64,000 bases of DNA from Canibacter zhoujuaniae (GCF_011752015.1 NZ_JAAIKA010000001.1:620001-684000); one strand, 5' to 3'; shown: positions 37,988-47,160, numbered from the stretch's first letter. The notes: generated by a model from the letters alone, not told the origin. Program-made: numbers and translations.

Positions 37988-39202
37988 ATGGACTGGCAAA
38001 CACACGAAGACTCGGCGCAGGCTGATTTTATTACGGATGCCCAACTGCGGGCACTCCTAGGCAAGCCACCGGTGACGGGAGCCTGGCGCACAGGTGACCC
38101 TGTTGGTAATCGAAAGTTTGTAAAAATCGGTGCGTTTGAAACTGAAAGCAAAGAAACCCTGCCCGAATCGGTCATCGCCTATGAGCAGTTTGGCGAGCTC
38201 AACGACACCCGGGACAACGCTATTCTCGTCTTTCACGCACTTACAGGCGACAGCCATCTGATCGGCCCGGCTGCACCGGGACATTCAACCGCCGGCTGGT
38301 GGGAGGATGTTGTCGGCCCCGGCAAACCACTCGATACTGAAAAATACTGTGTGCTCGCGCCCAACGTGCTCGGCGGCTGCCAAGGTTCAACCGGCCCCTC
38401 ATCGCTGGCACAAGACGGCACTGAATGGGGCGGCCGCTTCCCGTTTCTCACAATTCGAGACCAGGTGAAAGCAGCTGCCGCCTGGGCTGATAAATTAGGT
38501 GTTCACAAATTCGCCGCGGTTATCGGCGGCTCGATGGGCGGCATGCACTCACTAGAGTGGGCGATAATGTTTCCCGACAGGGCTGAGCGCATCGCAACAA
38601 TCGCGGCTCCCCCGGTGCTGACGGCCGATCAAATAGGGCTGAATCTCGTGCAGCTCGAGGCGATTCGGTCGGATCCAAATTTTCACGGCGGCAACTACTA
38701 CGACCTACCCCACGGTCAGGGCCCTCACAACGGGCTCGCCACCGCGCGCAGGCTAGCCCTCTTAAACTATCGATCGAACACTGAGTTAGATTCCAGATTC
38801 GGGCGCGCATGGCAGTCAACGCTAAACCCCTTAGGTGGCGGCGGTCGATTCGCTGTTGAGTCATACCTAGATTTTCACGGCAATAAATTCACAAGACGGT
38901 TTGACGCCGGCAGCTACCTCACTCTTGTGCAGGCGATGAACTCACACGATGTTGGGCGCGACCGTGGCGGTGTTGCCGAGGCCCTAAGCGTTATTACAGT
39001 TCCCACGCTCGTGGTCGGTATTCCGTCGGATCGTCTGTTTACTATTGATGGGCAGCATCGTATCGCAGCCGCAGTTCCCGGTAGCCTCACCGGCGAGACG
39101 GCATTGGAACTGGACAGCCCCTACGGACACGACGCATTCCTCATCGAGCATGAACGAGTCGGCGCCGCACTGGCTGATCTACTCGACACGCAAACGACAT
39201 AA
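37988..39202 (+). CDS. metX: Homoserine O-acetyltransferase
   Basis: Acetylates homoserine with acetyl-CoA, committing it to methionine. The 404-residue alpha/beta-hydrolase-fold protein has the nucleophile elbow GGSMGGMHSLEWA, the oxyanion-type segment FHALTGDSHLIG, the N-terminal PESVIAYEQFGELN, LGGCQGSTGPSS, and the C-terminal His in YGHDAFLIEH. It sits downstream of metY, its direct pathway partner, and draws on homoserine from Hom, encoded earlier in the window. Confidence 0.95.
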   Translation: MDWQTHEDSAQADFITDAQLRALLGKPPVTGAWRTGDPVGNRKFVKIGAFETESKETLPESVIAYEQFGELNDTRDNAILVFHALTGDSHLIGPAAPGHSTAGWWEDVVGPGKPLDTEKYCVLAPNVLGGCQGSTGPSSLAQDGTEWGGRFPFLTIRDQVKAAAAWADKLGVHKFAAVIGGSMGGMHSLEWAIMFPDRAERIATIAAPPVLTADQIGLNLVQLEAIRSDPNFHGGNYYDLPHGQGPHNGLATARRLALLNYRSNTELDSRFGRAWQSTLNPLGGGGRFAVESYLDFHGNKFTRRFDAGSYLTLVQAMNSHDVGRDRGGVAEALSVITVPTLVVGIPSDRLFTIDGQHRIAAAVPGSLTGETALELDSPYGHDAFLIEHERVGAALADLLDTQTT

Positions 39203-39240
39203 TCTTCCGGCAGGAATGCGCTAGCGGATCCGCAAGCTAA

Positions 39241-40287
39241 CTAGCTGTAGCGGCGTCGTGTAGTTGCGTCGTTAACCTCGCCCACCAACTCTTCGATAAC
39301 ATCTTCGAGAAACAGCACGCCGAGTTCTACGCCGGTGGAGTCGTGCACTCTAGCAAGGTGAGTGCCTTTGCTCTGCAGTCTGTGCAGCACATCTTCAAGA
39401 TCCGTATCAGCGTTAACCGTCACCATTTGCCGCCACCTTTTAGCGGGGATCGGCTCAGCAAGACGCTTCTCACTCGTGCGTAAAAGGTCTTTAATGTGCA
39501 CGTAACCAACAAGCTCACTACTGCTGTCAACAATGAGATAGCGTGAGAACCCGTGCTTTGTGACCGCAGCTTCAACATCGAGCGGTGTTGCTTCTTCCGT
39601 TAGCATCACCAACTCATCGCGCGGCACAGCTAGATCTTTCGCCTGTTTATTCGTAAACTCGAAGGCTGCTTTGAGTGCCCCGGAGCGATCTTCGAGCATG
39701 CCCTCGCGGGTTGAATTCGCTACGATACTCTCAACCTCTTCGAGCGTGAATGTCGAGTTAGCCTCAGACTTCGGTTGCACTCGAAACAGGCGCAGCACAC
39801 CGTTCGCAATTGCATTCATAAACCAGATGATTGGCTTCACGGCGCGCGAGAGCGCAACCAGCGGCGGAGCTAACAGCAGCACCGCGCGATCCGGAATCGA
39901 AAACGCCGCATTTTTCGGCATCATTTCACCAAAAACTACGTGCAGGTAGGTCACCAAAAGCAGTGTCAGCACAAATGAAATAATCACCACCATGTCGGCG
40001 CTAAGACCCGTGGCTTTAAGCGGCACCTCCAGCAGATGGTGAATCGCTGGTTCAGATACGTTCAGAATCAAAAGCGAGCAAACGGTTATCCCCAGCTGGC
40101 TGGTGGCGAGCATCAACGTCGCATGCTCCATCGCCCAGAGCGCAGTCTTTGCGGCGCGTGAGCCGTTTTCAGCGTGCGGTTCAATCTGCGAGCGACGTGC
40201 AGAAATAACTGCGAACTCGGCCGCCACAAAAAATGCGTTGCAGGCAAGCAGCACAAACAGCCAGATAATTCCAGCCCAGTCACTCAT
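39241..40287 (-). CDS. CNNM/HlyC-type membrane protein, short form
   Basis: A 348-residue protein with an N-terminal DUF21 (CNNM) membrane domain of four helices (residues 1-190, with FVAAEFAVISARRSQIE and FGEMMPKNAAF) and a tandem CBS-domain region (about 210-335). It lacks the C-terminal CorC/HlyC domain present in its neighbour. CNNM-type proteins move or sense magnesium or other divalent ions. The ATG overlaps the stop of the longer gene by four bases, so the two are coupled and may act together. Confidence 0.85.
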   Translation of the reverse strand: MSDWAGIIWLFVLLACNAFFVAAEFAVISARRSQIEPHAENGSRAAKTALWAMEHATLMLATSQLGITVCSLLILNVSEPAIHHLLEVPLKATGLSADMVVIISFVLTLLLVTYLHVVFGEMMPKNAAFSIPDRAVLLLAPPLVALSRAVKPIIWFMNAIANGVLRLFRVQPKSEANSTFTLEEVESIVANSTREGMLEDRSGALKAAFEFTNKQAKDLAVPRDELVMLTEEATPLDVEAAVTKHGFSRYLIVDSSSELVGYVHIKDLLRTSEKRLAEPIPAKRWRQMVTVNADTDLEDVLHRLQSKGTHLARVHDSTGVELGVLFLEDVIEELVGEVNDATTRRRYS

Positions 40288-41663
40288 CGTTCCACCTCCC
40301 TGTCACGCAGATGCGGCAAAACTATTGTCCCGGTTTCAGTTGACTCACCATTTTCATAGCCCTCAGGCAGCGGCGGCCCCTGATAGCGAATGCGCGCGAT
40401 ACGGCGCCCGTCCATTCGCTCCACGCGCAGTGTTGCGCCATCTGCGAGGGATATTTCATCGCCCGGCACCGGAATCTTTCCAAGCTCTGACAGCATAAAA
40501 CCGGCCACAGTGTCGTATTCACCGCTCTCAGGGATCACAACACCCGATTGCTGCGCGAGTTCGTCTGGCCGCAGTTCACCAGGAATCAAGAGTTTATCGG
40601 CAGATCCGATAATTCCGGTTTGTGCGCGATCGTGTTCGTCGGCAACCTCACCGATCAGTTCTTCAACCAGATCTTCAAGCGTCACAAAGCCAGCTGTGCC
40701 GCCGTATTCATCAACCACAATCGCGCACTGATAGACGGCGTCGCGCAGCTCAGCAAGCAGCAGGTCGAGTGGCATAGTTTCCGGCACGCGCGTCACCTCT
40801 TCAGTGATCGCAGCAACCGGCACCTCACCGCGCTTCTCCCGCGGAATTGCAATTGCCTGCTTAACGTGCGCAACTCCAACAATATCGTCGCGATCCTCAT
40901 CTATGACCGGGAAGCGAGAAAAACCGGTCTTACCCGAGAGCTCAATCAGTTCAGGCACCATCTCAAGACGCTGCACTGATTCCATCTTCAAGCGGGGTGT
41001 CATCGCATCGGCTGCAGCCAGCTCAGAAAGATGCAGGGTGCGGTCGAGCAGAGTTGCGGTGTCAGCCTCTAAAACTCCCGATGCCGCCGAGTGGCGCACC
41101 AAAGAGGCAAGTTCTTCTGCGGATCTCGCGCCAGAGAGTTCTTCCTTCGGATCTATCCCGATGCCGCGCAGCATAGCGTTGGCGCTGCCGTTCAAAACGA
41201 TAATTGCCGGTTTAAAGATCGTTGTAAAAGCTGTTTGGATCGGCACAACAAGTTTTGCTGTTGCCAGAGGCACCGCAAGCGCAAAATTTTTCGGCACTAG
41301 CTCGCCGATAATCATTGACAGCAGCGTTGCAACTGCAACTGCGACCGGAACTGTGATGACCGGCAGCAAATTCTCTGCAACTCCAAGACTAGAAAGCGGT
41401 CGCGACAGCATCTTTGAAAACGCTGGCTCCAGCGTATAGCCGGCAAGCAAAGTAGTTAGAGTAATACCAAGCTGTGCGCTTGATAGGTGGGTTGAGGTGA
41501 TCCGCAAGGCTTTAATAACTGGACCCAGTCGCTTCTCACCGGCCGCTTGCTGGCGTTCCAGCTCATGCCTATCTAAGGCAACTAAAGAGAATTCAGCGGC
41601 AACAAAAACACCGGTGCCAAAAGTTAGCACAATCCCGATTATCAGCAGAAGCCACTCGTTCAC
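40284..41663 (-). CDS. CNNM/HlyC-type membrane protein with CorC domain
   Basis: A 459-residue protein with a DUF21/CNNM membrane domain (FVAAEFSLVALDRHELERQQ; GELVPKNFALAVP), two CBS domains (about 210-340, including IVDEYGGTAGFVTLEDLVEE) and a C-terminal CorC/HlyC domain (about 350-430, VAGFMLSELGKIPVPGDEI). The GTG giving VNEWLLLIIGIVL is chosen because GGAG lies five bases upstream; a longer start is possible but would run through the leader hairpin. A 21-codon leader ORF and a hairpin with U-tract precede it. Probable divalent-ion transport or resistance. Confidence 0.88.
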   Translation of the reverse strand: MNEWLLLIIGIVLTFGTGVFVAAEFSLVALDRHELERQQAAGEKRLGPVIKALRITSTHLSSAQLGITLTTLLAGYTLEPAFSKMLSRPLSSLGVAENLLPVITVPVAVAVATLLSMIIGELVPKNFALAVPLATAKLVVPIQTAFTTIFKPAIIVLNGSANAMLRGIGIDPKEELSGARSAEELASLVRHSAASGVLEADTATLLDRTLHLSELAAADAMTPRLKMESVQRLEMVPELIELSGKTGFSRFPVIDEDRDDIVGVAHVKQAIAIPREKRGEVPVAAITEEVTRVPETMPLDLLLAELRDAVYQCAIVVDEYGGTAGFVTLEDLVEELIGEVADEHDRAQTGIIGSADKLLIPGELRPDELAQQSGVVIPESGEYDTVAGFMLSELGKIPVPGDEISLADGATLRVERMDGRRIARIRYQGPPLPEGYENGESTETGTIVLPHLRDREVER

Positions 41664-41725
41664 AGTAACTCCAAAAAGGCCTCGCCACACTGGCAAGGCT
41701 TACTACTTCGAGGCAATGAATCCAT
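41660..41725 (-). CDS. Possible 21-codon leader peptide
   Basis: A short ATG reading frame encodes MDSLPRSSKPCQCGEAFLEL plus a final Leu, and its TGA stop overlaps the GTG start of the CNNM-type gene (GTGA). It spans the whole hairpin of the leader. No strong ribosome binding site precedes it. The exact end-to-start overlap suggests translational coupling; the Cys-x-Cys could be incidental. Too short to be proven from sequence. Confidence 0.35.
   Translation of the reverse strand: MDSLPRSSKPCQCGEAFLELL
41671..41699 (-). terminator. Leader hairpin with U-tract before CNNM-type gene
   Basis: On the minus strand GCCTTGCC and GGCGAGGC pair over 8 bases (one G-U) with a 5-base loop, followed by CTTTTT and then at once by the GGAG ribosome binding site. 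A copy of GCCTCG a little upstream (41709-41714) can pair instead with CGAGGC in the 3' arm, giving a competing fold. This is the arrangement of an attenuator or a ribosome-site switch, but no known family was recognised. Confidence 0.5.
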
Positions 41726-41890
41726 AACCGTATAACTGTACCTAAATTAGCTGTGAAAATTAACTTTTAGCCACCCACACGACCCTAAATTTTAGGTAGG
41801 CTAGACATACGTGTAGGCAAACTCCACTTGCCGCTTAAACACTCGTGGTAATACCAACGCAGCTATCCCCAGCAGAAAGAGGCAGCTACC
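41700..41890. promoter_or_regulatory. Divergent control region of CNNM-type genes and kgd
   Basis: This AT-rich 191-base region must hold promoters for both directions. On the minus strand TTTCAC and TTATAC, 17 bases apart, could be a promoter ending close to the leader ORF. On the plus strand TTAGGTAGGCTAGACATA (41792-41809) resembles an IdeR/DtxR iron box with one base missing, and may instead be a -10 region. Both readings are tentative. Confidence 0.35.
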
Positions 41891-44800
41891 GTGACTGATT
41901 CAGCATTTGGCGCTAACGCCTGGCTAGTCGAGGAGCTTTATAAGCAGTATCAGACCGATAAAAACTCCGTGGATGAGTCTTGGTGGCCTGTCATGGAGAA
42001 GGTTACGGCAGCTGGCGGTGACATCGATAAGGTGACCGGCACTTCTTCAGCATCGCCGGCTAGCAAGCCGGCAAGCACCCCAAGCCAGGCACAGCCAACA
42101 ACTGCTCCTGCAAACTCCGGCCCAGCAGCAACGACAGGCAGCGCCGCACCTACCGCAAATGCCAGTGTTGCTGCAAAAACTACAAATCAGGCACCACGCA
42201 CCACCCCGATCCCCGCAGACGCTCCAAAAGTAGCTCCCAAGGGCGATGTTGAAGCTGCCGAAGATGTGATCACACCTCTTAAGGGTGTTGCCCGCACCAT
42301 CTCAAAAAACATGGATGCGAGCCTCTCAATTCCGACCGCAACAAGCGTGCGCACTATTCCGGCAAAGCTGATGATCGACAACCGGATCGTGATCAACAAC
42401 CACCTGCGTCGCACGCGCGGTGGCAAGGTGTCTTTCACCCATCTCATCGGGTGGGCACTGATCAAGACTCTGAAACAGTTCCCGAGCCAAAACGTCGCAT
42501 ACACTGAGGTTGACGGCAAGCCGGCGCTCGTCACCCCTGCGCACATTGGTTTGGGGATCGCAATCGACTTGCCAAAACCTGACGGTTCACGCCAGTTGAT
42601 GGTGCCTGCAATTAAGCAGGCAGAGACCCTCAACTTTAATGAGTATCTTGCAGCGTACGAAGATCTCGTTAAGCGCGCCCGTGCGGGCAAGCTCACCGCC
42701 ACAGATTTCCAGGGTGCAACCATTTCTCTCACGAACCCGGGCGGCATTGGCACTGTGCACTCTATCCCGCGGCTAATGAACGGTCAGGGTTGCATTGTGG
42801 GCGCAGGTGCTCTTGAATACCCCGCCCAGTATCAAGGCGCTGCTGCAGAGACTCTTGCCAACCTCGGTGTTTCAAAGACAATCACCCTGACCAGCACCTA
42901 CGACCACCGTGTGATTCAGGGTGCCGGCTCTGGTGAGTTCTTAAAAATTGTGCACGAGCATCTAATTGGCCAGCACGAATTCTATGAAGAAATTTTCGCT
43001 GCTCTTCGCCTCCCATACGCTCCGGTGAAGTGGGCAACCGATATTCATATTGACAGCCACCAGGGCAATGTTGACAAGAACGCGCGTGTGCAGGAGCTGG
43101 TTAACTCCTTCCGTGTGCGCGGGCATCTGATGGCAGACATCGATCCGCTCGAATACCAGCAGCATACGCACCCCGACCTTGAGATTGAGAACCACGGTCT
43201 CACCTTCTGGGATCTCGATCGCGAGTTTGTAGCTGGCGGTATTGGTGGCCGCAATGTTATGAAGCTGCGCGACATCCTTGGCGTAATGCGCGACTCTTAC
43301 TGCCGCAAGATCGGCATCGAGTACATGCACATCCAGGATCCTGAGCAGCGGCTCTGGTTGCGCGATCAGCTCGAGCGCCCGTATGAGAAGCCTGGAAAAG
43401 AAACTCAGATGCGCATTCTCGAAAAATTGAACGAGGCTGAGGCGTTTGAGACATTCCTGCAAACCAAGTACGTGGGGCAAAAACGCTTCAGCTTGGAGGG
43501 CGGTGAGTCGCTGATTCCGCTGCTCGATGCGATGCTCATCGATGCTGCTGAAGACGGCGTTGAGTCGGTTGATATCGGCATGGCTCACCGCGGCCGCTTG
43601 AGCGTGCTCTCAAACATTGCCGGGAAGAGCTACGGCCAGATCTTCCGTGAATTTGAAGGATCACAATCAGAGGCCGGTGCCTCCGGTGACGTGAAGTACC
43701 ATCTCGGCGCTTCCGGTGTATTCACAGCGCCGAACGGCACTCAGGTGCCAATTCACCTGGCCGCAAACCCCTCACATCTTGAGGTTGTGAACGGTGTGCT
43801 CAGCGGTATCGTCCGCGCAAAACAGGATCTAAAACCGATCGGTTCGTTCGCCACTCTGCCGGTTCTTGTGCACGGCGACGCCGCATTCAGCGGTCAGGGA
43901 ATTGTTTACGAAGTACTGCAAATGAGTCAGCTGCGCGGTTACCGCACAGGTGGCACGATTCACATCATCGTAAACAATCAGGTTGGCTTCACAACTCTGC
44001 CAATCGACTCACGCTCTAGTGTCTACTCAACCGATGTTGGCAAGACAGTACAGACACCGATTTTCCACGTTAACGGCGATGATCCTGAGTCGGTTGTGCG
44101 CGTTGCTGAGTTAGCGTTTAGGTTCCGGCAGAAGTTCCACAAAGACGTCATCATCGACCTGGTCTGCTACCGCCGTCGCGGTCACAATGAGGGTGACGAT
44201 CCGTCGATGACCCAGCCTATGATGACCTCACTAATAGAGGCGAAACGCTCAACTCGAAAGCTCTACACGGAAGCACTTGTTGGCCGCGGTGATATCACCG
44301 AAGAGCAGTACGAGCAGGCAAAGCTAAGCTTCAGAAAGAAGCTCGAGCAGGCTTTTGACGAGACACATGTTGCGCAGACCGGTGTTATCAACACTGAGCT
44401 GGAGAAGGCCAAAGAGGTCCCATCTCTTGCCGATGCTGACCCGGTTGACACCGCTGTATCGACCGAAGTTATAGAGAAAATCGGTGACGCGCACCTGAAC
44501 AAACCAGACGGTTTCACTGTGCATCCGAAGCTTGAACAGCTGATTCAGAAGCGTGCAAAGATGAGCCGTGATGGTGGCATTGACTGGGGCTTTGGCGAGA
44601 TCCTCGCTCTTGGCTCTCTGCTGCTTGAGGGCACCCCGGTACGCTTCGCAGGTCAGGATGCACGGCGCGGCACATTTGCGCAGCGGCACGCCGCATTCCA
44701 CGACTACAAGAACGGCCAAGAGTGGCTGCCTCTGCTGAACCTGTCTGAAGATCAGGCTCGTTTCTGGATTTACGACTCACTGCTGTCAGAGTATGCAGCG

Positions 44801-45598
44801 CTAGCTTACGAGTACGGCTACTCACTGCAGCGTGAAGACGCACTCGTAATCTGGGAAGCACAGTTTGGTGATTTTGCTAACGGTGCGCAGACGGTGGTTG
44901 ACGAGTTTATCTCATCCGCTGAACAAAAATGGGGTCAGAGTTCTTCAGTTGTTATGCTCTTACCGCACGGCTATGAGGGTCAGGGGCCAGACCATTCTTC
45001 AGCACGTATCGAACGTTACCTGCAAATGTGTGCGCAGGAGAACATGATCGTTGCGCGGCCTTCAACCCCGGCAAACCACTTCCACCTGCTGCGTCGCCAG
45101 GCATATCAGCGGCCGCGCAAACCGCTCATTGTCTTCAGCCCGAAGTCAATGCTGCGCCTGCGCGGTGCGACAAGCGGTGTCGCCGAATTCACACAGGGTC
45201 GCTTCCGTCCGGTGATTGGCGATAACACTGCCGATGCAACCAAGGTAAAGCGTGTGCTGCTCACCGCCGGCAAGGTCTACTACGATCTGAAAAACGAGAT
45301 TGCAAAACAGGGCGAAGATCGCATCGCTATCGTGCGGCTGGAGCAGTTCTACCCGCTCCCTGAAACGGAGCTGCTCTCTGCGCTTGAGCGCTACCGCGGC
45401 GCCGAGTTCGTTTGGGTTCAGGATGAGCCTGAGAATCAGGGGGCTTGGCCGTTCTTGCAGAACAAGTTCCGCCAGATTCCGACGCTCGCCGAAACCCGTG
45501 TTGTATCTCGCCCGGAGGCGGCATCGCCGTCCACAGGTAGCGCGAAAGTGCACGCAGTTGAGCAGGAGCAACTGATAGCTGCGGCAACTTCACTGTAA
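41891..45598 (+). CDS. kgd: Multifunctional 2-oxoglutarate decarboxylase/dehydrogenase E1 with E2-like domain
   Basis: Actinobacterial Kgd/OdhA: thiamine-diphosphate E1 for 2-oxoglutarate fused behind an E2-type acyltransferase core without a lipoyl domain. The 1235-residue protein starts FGANAWLVEELYKQYQ (small N-terminal segment), then a Thr/Pro/Ala-rich linker (about 45-115), the acyltransferase domain (125-360; YDHRVIQGAGSGEFLK near 337), and E1 from about 390 (VDIGMAHRGRLSVLSNIAGK; RRRGHNEGDDPSMTQPMM near 760 for cofactor binding). Start GTG. Depending on partners it feeds the succinyl-CoA route (SucCD) or releases succinate semialdehyde. Confidence 0.95.
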   Translation: MTDSAFGANAWLVEELYKQYQTDKNSVDESWWPVMEKVTAAGGDIDKVTGTSSASPASKPASTPSQAQPTTAPANSGPAATTGSAAPTANASVAAKTTNQAPRTTPIPADAPKVAPKGDVEAAEDVITPLKGVARTISKNMDASLSIPTATSVRTIPAKLMIDNRIVINNHLRRTRGGKVSFTHLIGWALIKTLKQFPSQNVAYTEVDGKPALVTPAHIGLGIAIDLPKPDGSRQLMVPAIKQAETLNFNEYLAAYEDLVKRARAGKLTATDFQGATISLTNPGGIGTVHSIPRLMNGQGCIVGAGALEYPAQYQGAAAETLANLGVSKTITLTSTYDHRVIQGAGSGEFLKIVHEHLIGQHEFYEEIFAALRLPYAPVKWATDIHIDSHQGNVDKNARVQELVNSFRVRGHLMADIDPLEYQQHTHPDLEIENHGLTFWDLDREFVAGGIGGRNVMKLRDILGVMRDSYCRKIGIEYMHIQDPEQRLWLRDQLERPYEKPGKETQMRILEKLNEAEAFETFLQTKYVGQKRFSLEGGESLIPLLDAMLIDAAEDGVESVDIGMAHRGRLSVLSNIAGKSYGQIFREFEGSQSEAGASGDVKYHLGASGVFTAPNGTQVPIHLAANPSHLEVVNGVLSGIVRAKQDLKPIGSFATLPVLVHGDAAFSGQGIVYEVLQMSQLRGYRTGGTIHIIVNNQVGFTTLPIDSRSSVYSTDVGKTVQTPIFHVNGDDPESVVRVAELAFRFRQKFHKDVIIDLVCYRRRGHNEGDDPSMTQPMMTSLIEAKRSTRKLYTEALVGRGDITEEQYEQAKLSFRKKLEQAFDETHVAQTGVINTELEKAKEVPSLADADPVDTAVSTEVIEKIGDAHLNKPDGFTVHPKLEQLIQKRAKMSRDGGIDWGFGEILALGSLLLEGTPVRFAGQDARRGTFAQRHAAFHDYKNGQEWLPLLNLSEDQARFWIYDSLLSEYAALAYEYGYSLQREDALVIWEAQFGDFANGAQTVVDEFISSAEQKWGQSSSVVMLLPHGYEGQGPDHSSARIERYLQMCAQENMIVARPSTPANHFHLLRRQAYQRPRKPLIVFSPKSMLRLRGATSGVAEFTQGRFRPVIGDNTADATKVKRVLLTAGKVYYDLKNEIAKQGEDRIAIVRLEQFYPLPETELLSALERYRGAEFVWVQDEPENQGAWPFLQNKFRQIPTLAETRVVSRPEAASPSTGSAKVHAVEQEQLIAAATSL

Positions 45599-45632
45599 AC
45601 ACAGACAGCACCGCTAAAAGCGATCATAAATA

Positions 45633-45648
45633 TTGTGGATTAACACAA
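45633..45648. promoter_or_regulatory. Small inverted repeat before agmatine deiminase gene
   Basis: TTGTG and CACAA flank GATTAA, a 16-base dyad in the 69-base gap between kgd and the next gene, 20 bases before the GTG start. It could be an operator for a local repressor. Short enough to be chance. Confidence 0.3.
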
Positions 45649-45667
45649 CAGAGCAAAAGGAGCACGA

Positions 45668-46708
45668 GTGACAAGCACTTGGCGTATGCCGATAGAAGGA
45701 CACAAGCAGGAACGCCTCTGGATGGCGTGGCCTACCGGTGGTTATCTCCTTGGCGACACTGCTGAGTTTGCTGCGGAGGCACACACGACTTGGGCAGCTG
45801 TTGCTAACGCGGCGAGTGAGTTTCAAGCTGTCACCGTGGTTGTAAATCCTGGAGATGAAAAGATTGCTCGCAAGTATCTCAGCAGCTCTATTGAGCTTCT
45901 GACTGCACCGCTCAACGATGCTTGGATGCGCGACATCGGCCCGAGCTTTGTGCTCGATACAGATGGCCGACTGGGTGCGGTGAACTATGTCTTCAACGGC
46001 TGGGGCCAACAGGAGTGGGCAGAGTGGGATAAAGACCAACACATCGGCCGCATCATCGCCGAAGCAAGCGGAGCAACGCTTATCAACTCTGACATGGTGA
46101 ATGAGGGCGGCGGCATCCAGGTAGACGGCACCGGCCGTGTCATCATCACAGAAACTGTGCAGCTTGATCCGGGTCGCAACCCCGAATACACGAAAGAAAT
46201 GGTTGAGGCAGAACTCCAGCGCACTATCGGCACCGATAGCGTGCTCTGGCTCCCTCGTGGGCTGTATCGCGATCACGACGAGTTCGGCACCCGCGGGCAC
46301 AGTGATATTCTCGCTGCGTTTGCAACCCCCGAGGTGCTGCTCATGCATGAGCAGCGTGACACCAGCCACCCAGATCACGAAATCGCACGCAATAATCTCG
46401 AAATCGCGAAGAAATGGCTTGCCGAACGCGGTGACAAAACAGAGATTATCACGCTGCCGGCACCGTCTCAGTTGCGCGATGCAGAGGATTTTGTTGATTA
46501 CAGCTATATCAATCACGTTGTTATCAACGATGCTGTTATCGCTTGCGCGTTTGGAGACGCGGCTGCAGACGATTATGCACAGTCGGTGCTCGGGGAAGTC
46601 TACCCCGGCCGCAAGATTGTGGGAATAGACGCCCGCCCGATCTTCGCTCGTGGCGGTGGTATTCACTGCATTACCCAGCAGCAGCCACAAACCCAGGGTG
46701 ATAACTAG
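45668..46708 (+). CDS. aguA: Agmatine deiminase
   Basis: Converts agmatine to N-carbamoylputrescine and ammonia. The 346-residue guanidino-group-modifying enzyme has the family N-terminus MPIEGHKQERLWMAWP, the substrate-binding NDAWMRDIGPSFV (about residue 83), GGGIQVDGTG, GTRGHSDILAAF with the catalytic His, and the nucleophilic Cys in the C-terminal GGGIHCITQQQP. GTG start behind AAAAGGAGCACGA. N-carbamoylputrescine amidase, its usual partner, is not adjacent, so the pathway completes elsewhere or stops here. Confidence 0.93.
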   Translation: MTSTWRMPIEGHKQERLWMAWPTGGYLLGDTAEFAAEAHTTWAAVANAASEFQAVTVVVNPGDEKIARKYLSSSIELLTAPLNDAWMRDIGPSFVLDTDGRLGAVNYVFNGWGQQEWAEWDKDQHIGRIIAEASGATLINSDMVNEGGGIQVDGTGRVIITETVQLDPGRNPEYTKEMVEAELQRTIGTDSVLWLPRGLYRDHDEFGTRGHSDILAAFATPEVLLMHEQRDTSHPDHEIARNNLEIAKKWLAERGDKTEIITLPAPSQLRDAEDFVDYSYINHVVINDAVIACAFGDAAADDYAQSVLGEVYPGRKIVGIDARPIFARGGGIHCITQQQPQTQGDN

Positions 46709-46736
46709 CCCTCTGCGCTAACTGCGCTGTGCGCAT

Positions 46737-46795
46737 AAAAAATCGCCACTTCCCAAACTTTTTAAATAAACAGGTCACGGGAAGTGGCGATTTTT
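46737..46795. terminator. Strong bidirectional terminator
   Basis: AAAAATCGCCACTTCCC pairs perfectly with GGGAAGTGGCGATTTTT across a 24-base loop, giving an A-tract on one side and a U-tract on the other, between the convergent agmatine deiminase and the small membrane protein gene. Confidence 0.9.
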
Positions 46796-46809
46796 AATCT
46801 AATTAAGAC

Positions 46810-47160
46810 CTACCACATCACTGCAAGCGCTACGTTTAGCGCGAGCAAACCGGCAATACCACCGAGCACACCGGCTGATACATTCTCTTTTTTCCGGTTC
46901 GCAATCACTAGACCGAAAATTACGAGCAGCACGGCAGTCTTCACACCGATCTTCATGTTGTTCGGTTCGCTGCCGAGGGCGTAAATCAAGCCAACGAGCA
47001 GCAGCCCGGTCACCAACAACGCAGTGGTGGCGTGCATTATGCCATTAGAAATAACTGCTTTACCAGTTTTTGCGTTTTTAAACTGGCCAATTAATGCGCC
47101 AAAAATAGCACCGAATGATAAAAGATGCAGAACAAGAACAATACTTTTTAGAATAACCAT
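46810..47160 (-). CDS. Small four-helix membrane protein, unknown function
   Basis: A 116-residue protein not assigned to a named family. Four membrane helices are evident at about residues 5-25, 40-62, 70-87 and 93-114, with a His in helix 1 (VLHLLSFGAIFGALIG) and another in helix 2 (GIMHATTALL). A short basic loop (ANRKKENV) lies between helices 3 and 4. It stands as a single gene with its own terminator and an iron-box-like site 50 bases upstream, so an iron-linked role such as cofactor or metal handling is possible but unproven. Confidence 0.75.
   Translation of the reverse strand: MVILKSIVLVLHLLSFGAIFGALIGQFKNAKTGKAVISNGIMHATTALLVTGLLLVGLIYALGSEPNNMKIGVKTAVLLVIFGLVIANRKKENVSAGVLGGIAGLLALNVALAVMW

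Noticed and set aside
42187-42753. A 188-codon minus-strand frame inside kgd.
   Set aside because: It is antisense to the conserved E2-like domain and shows no domain of its own.
45614-46690. A 358-codon open frame on the minus strand opposite agmatine deiminase.
   Set aside because: It lies wholly antisense to a gene with clear catalytic motifs, is rich in Cys/His/Ser in the manner of shadow frames, and has no ribosome binding site or recognisable domain.
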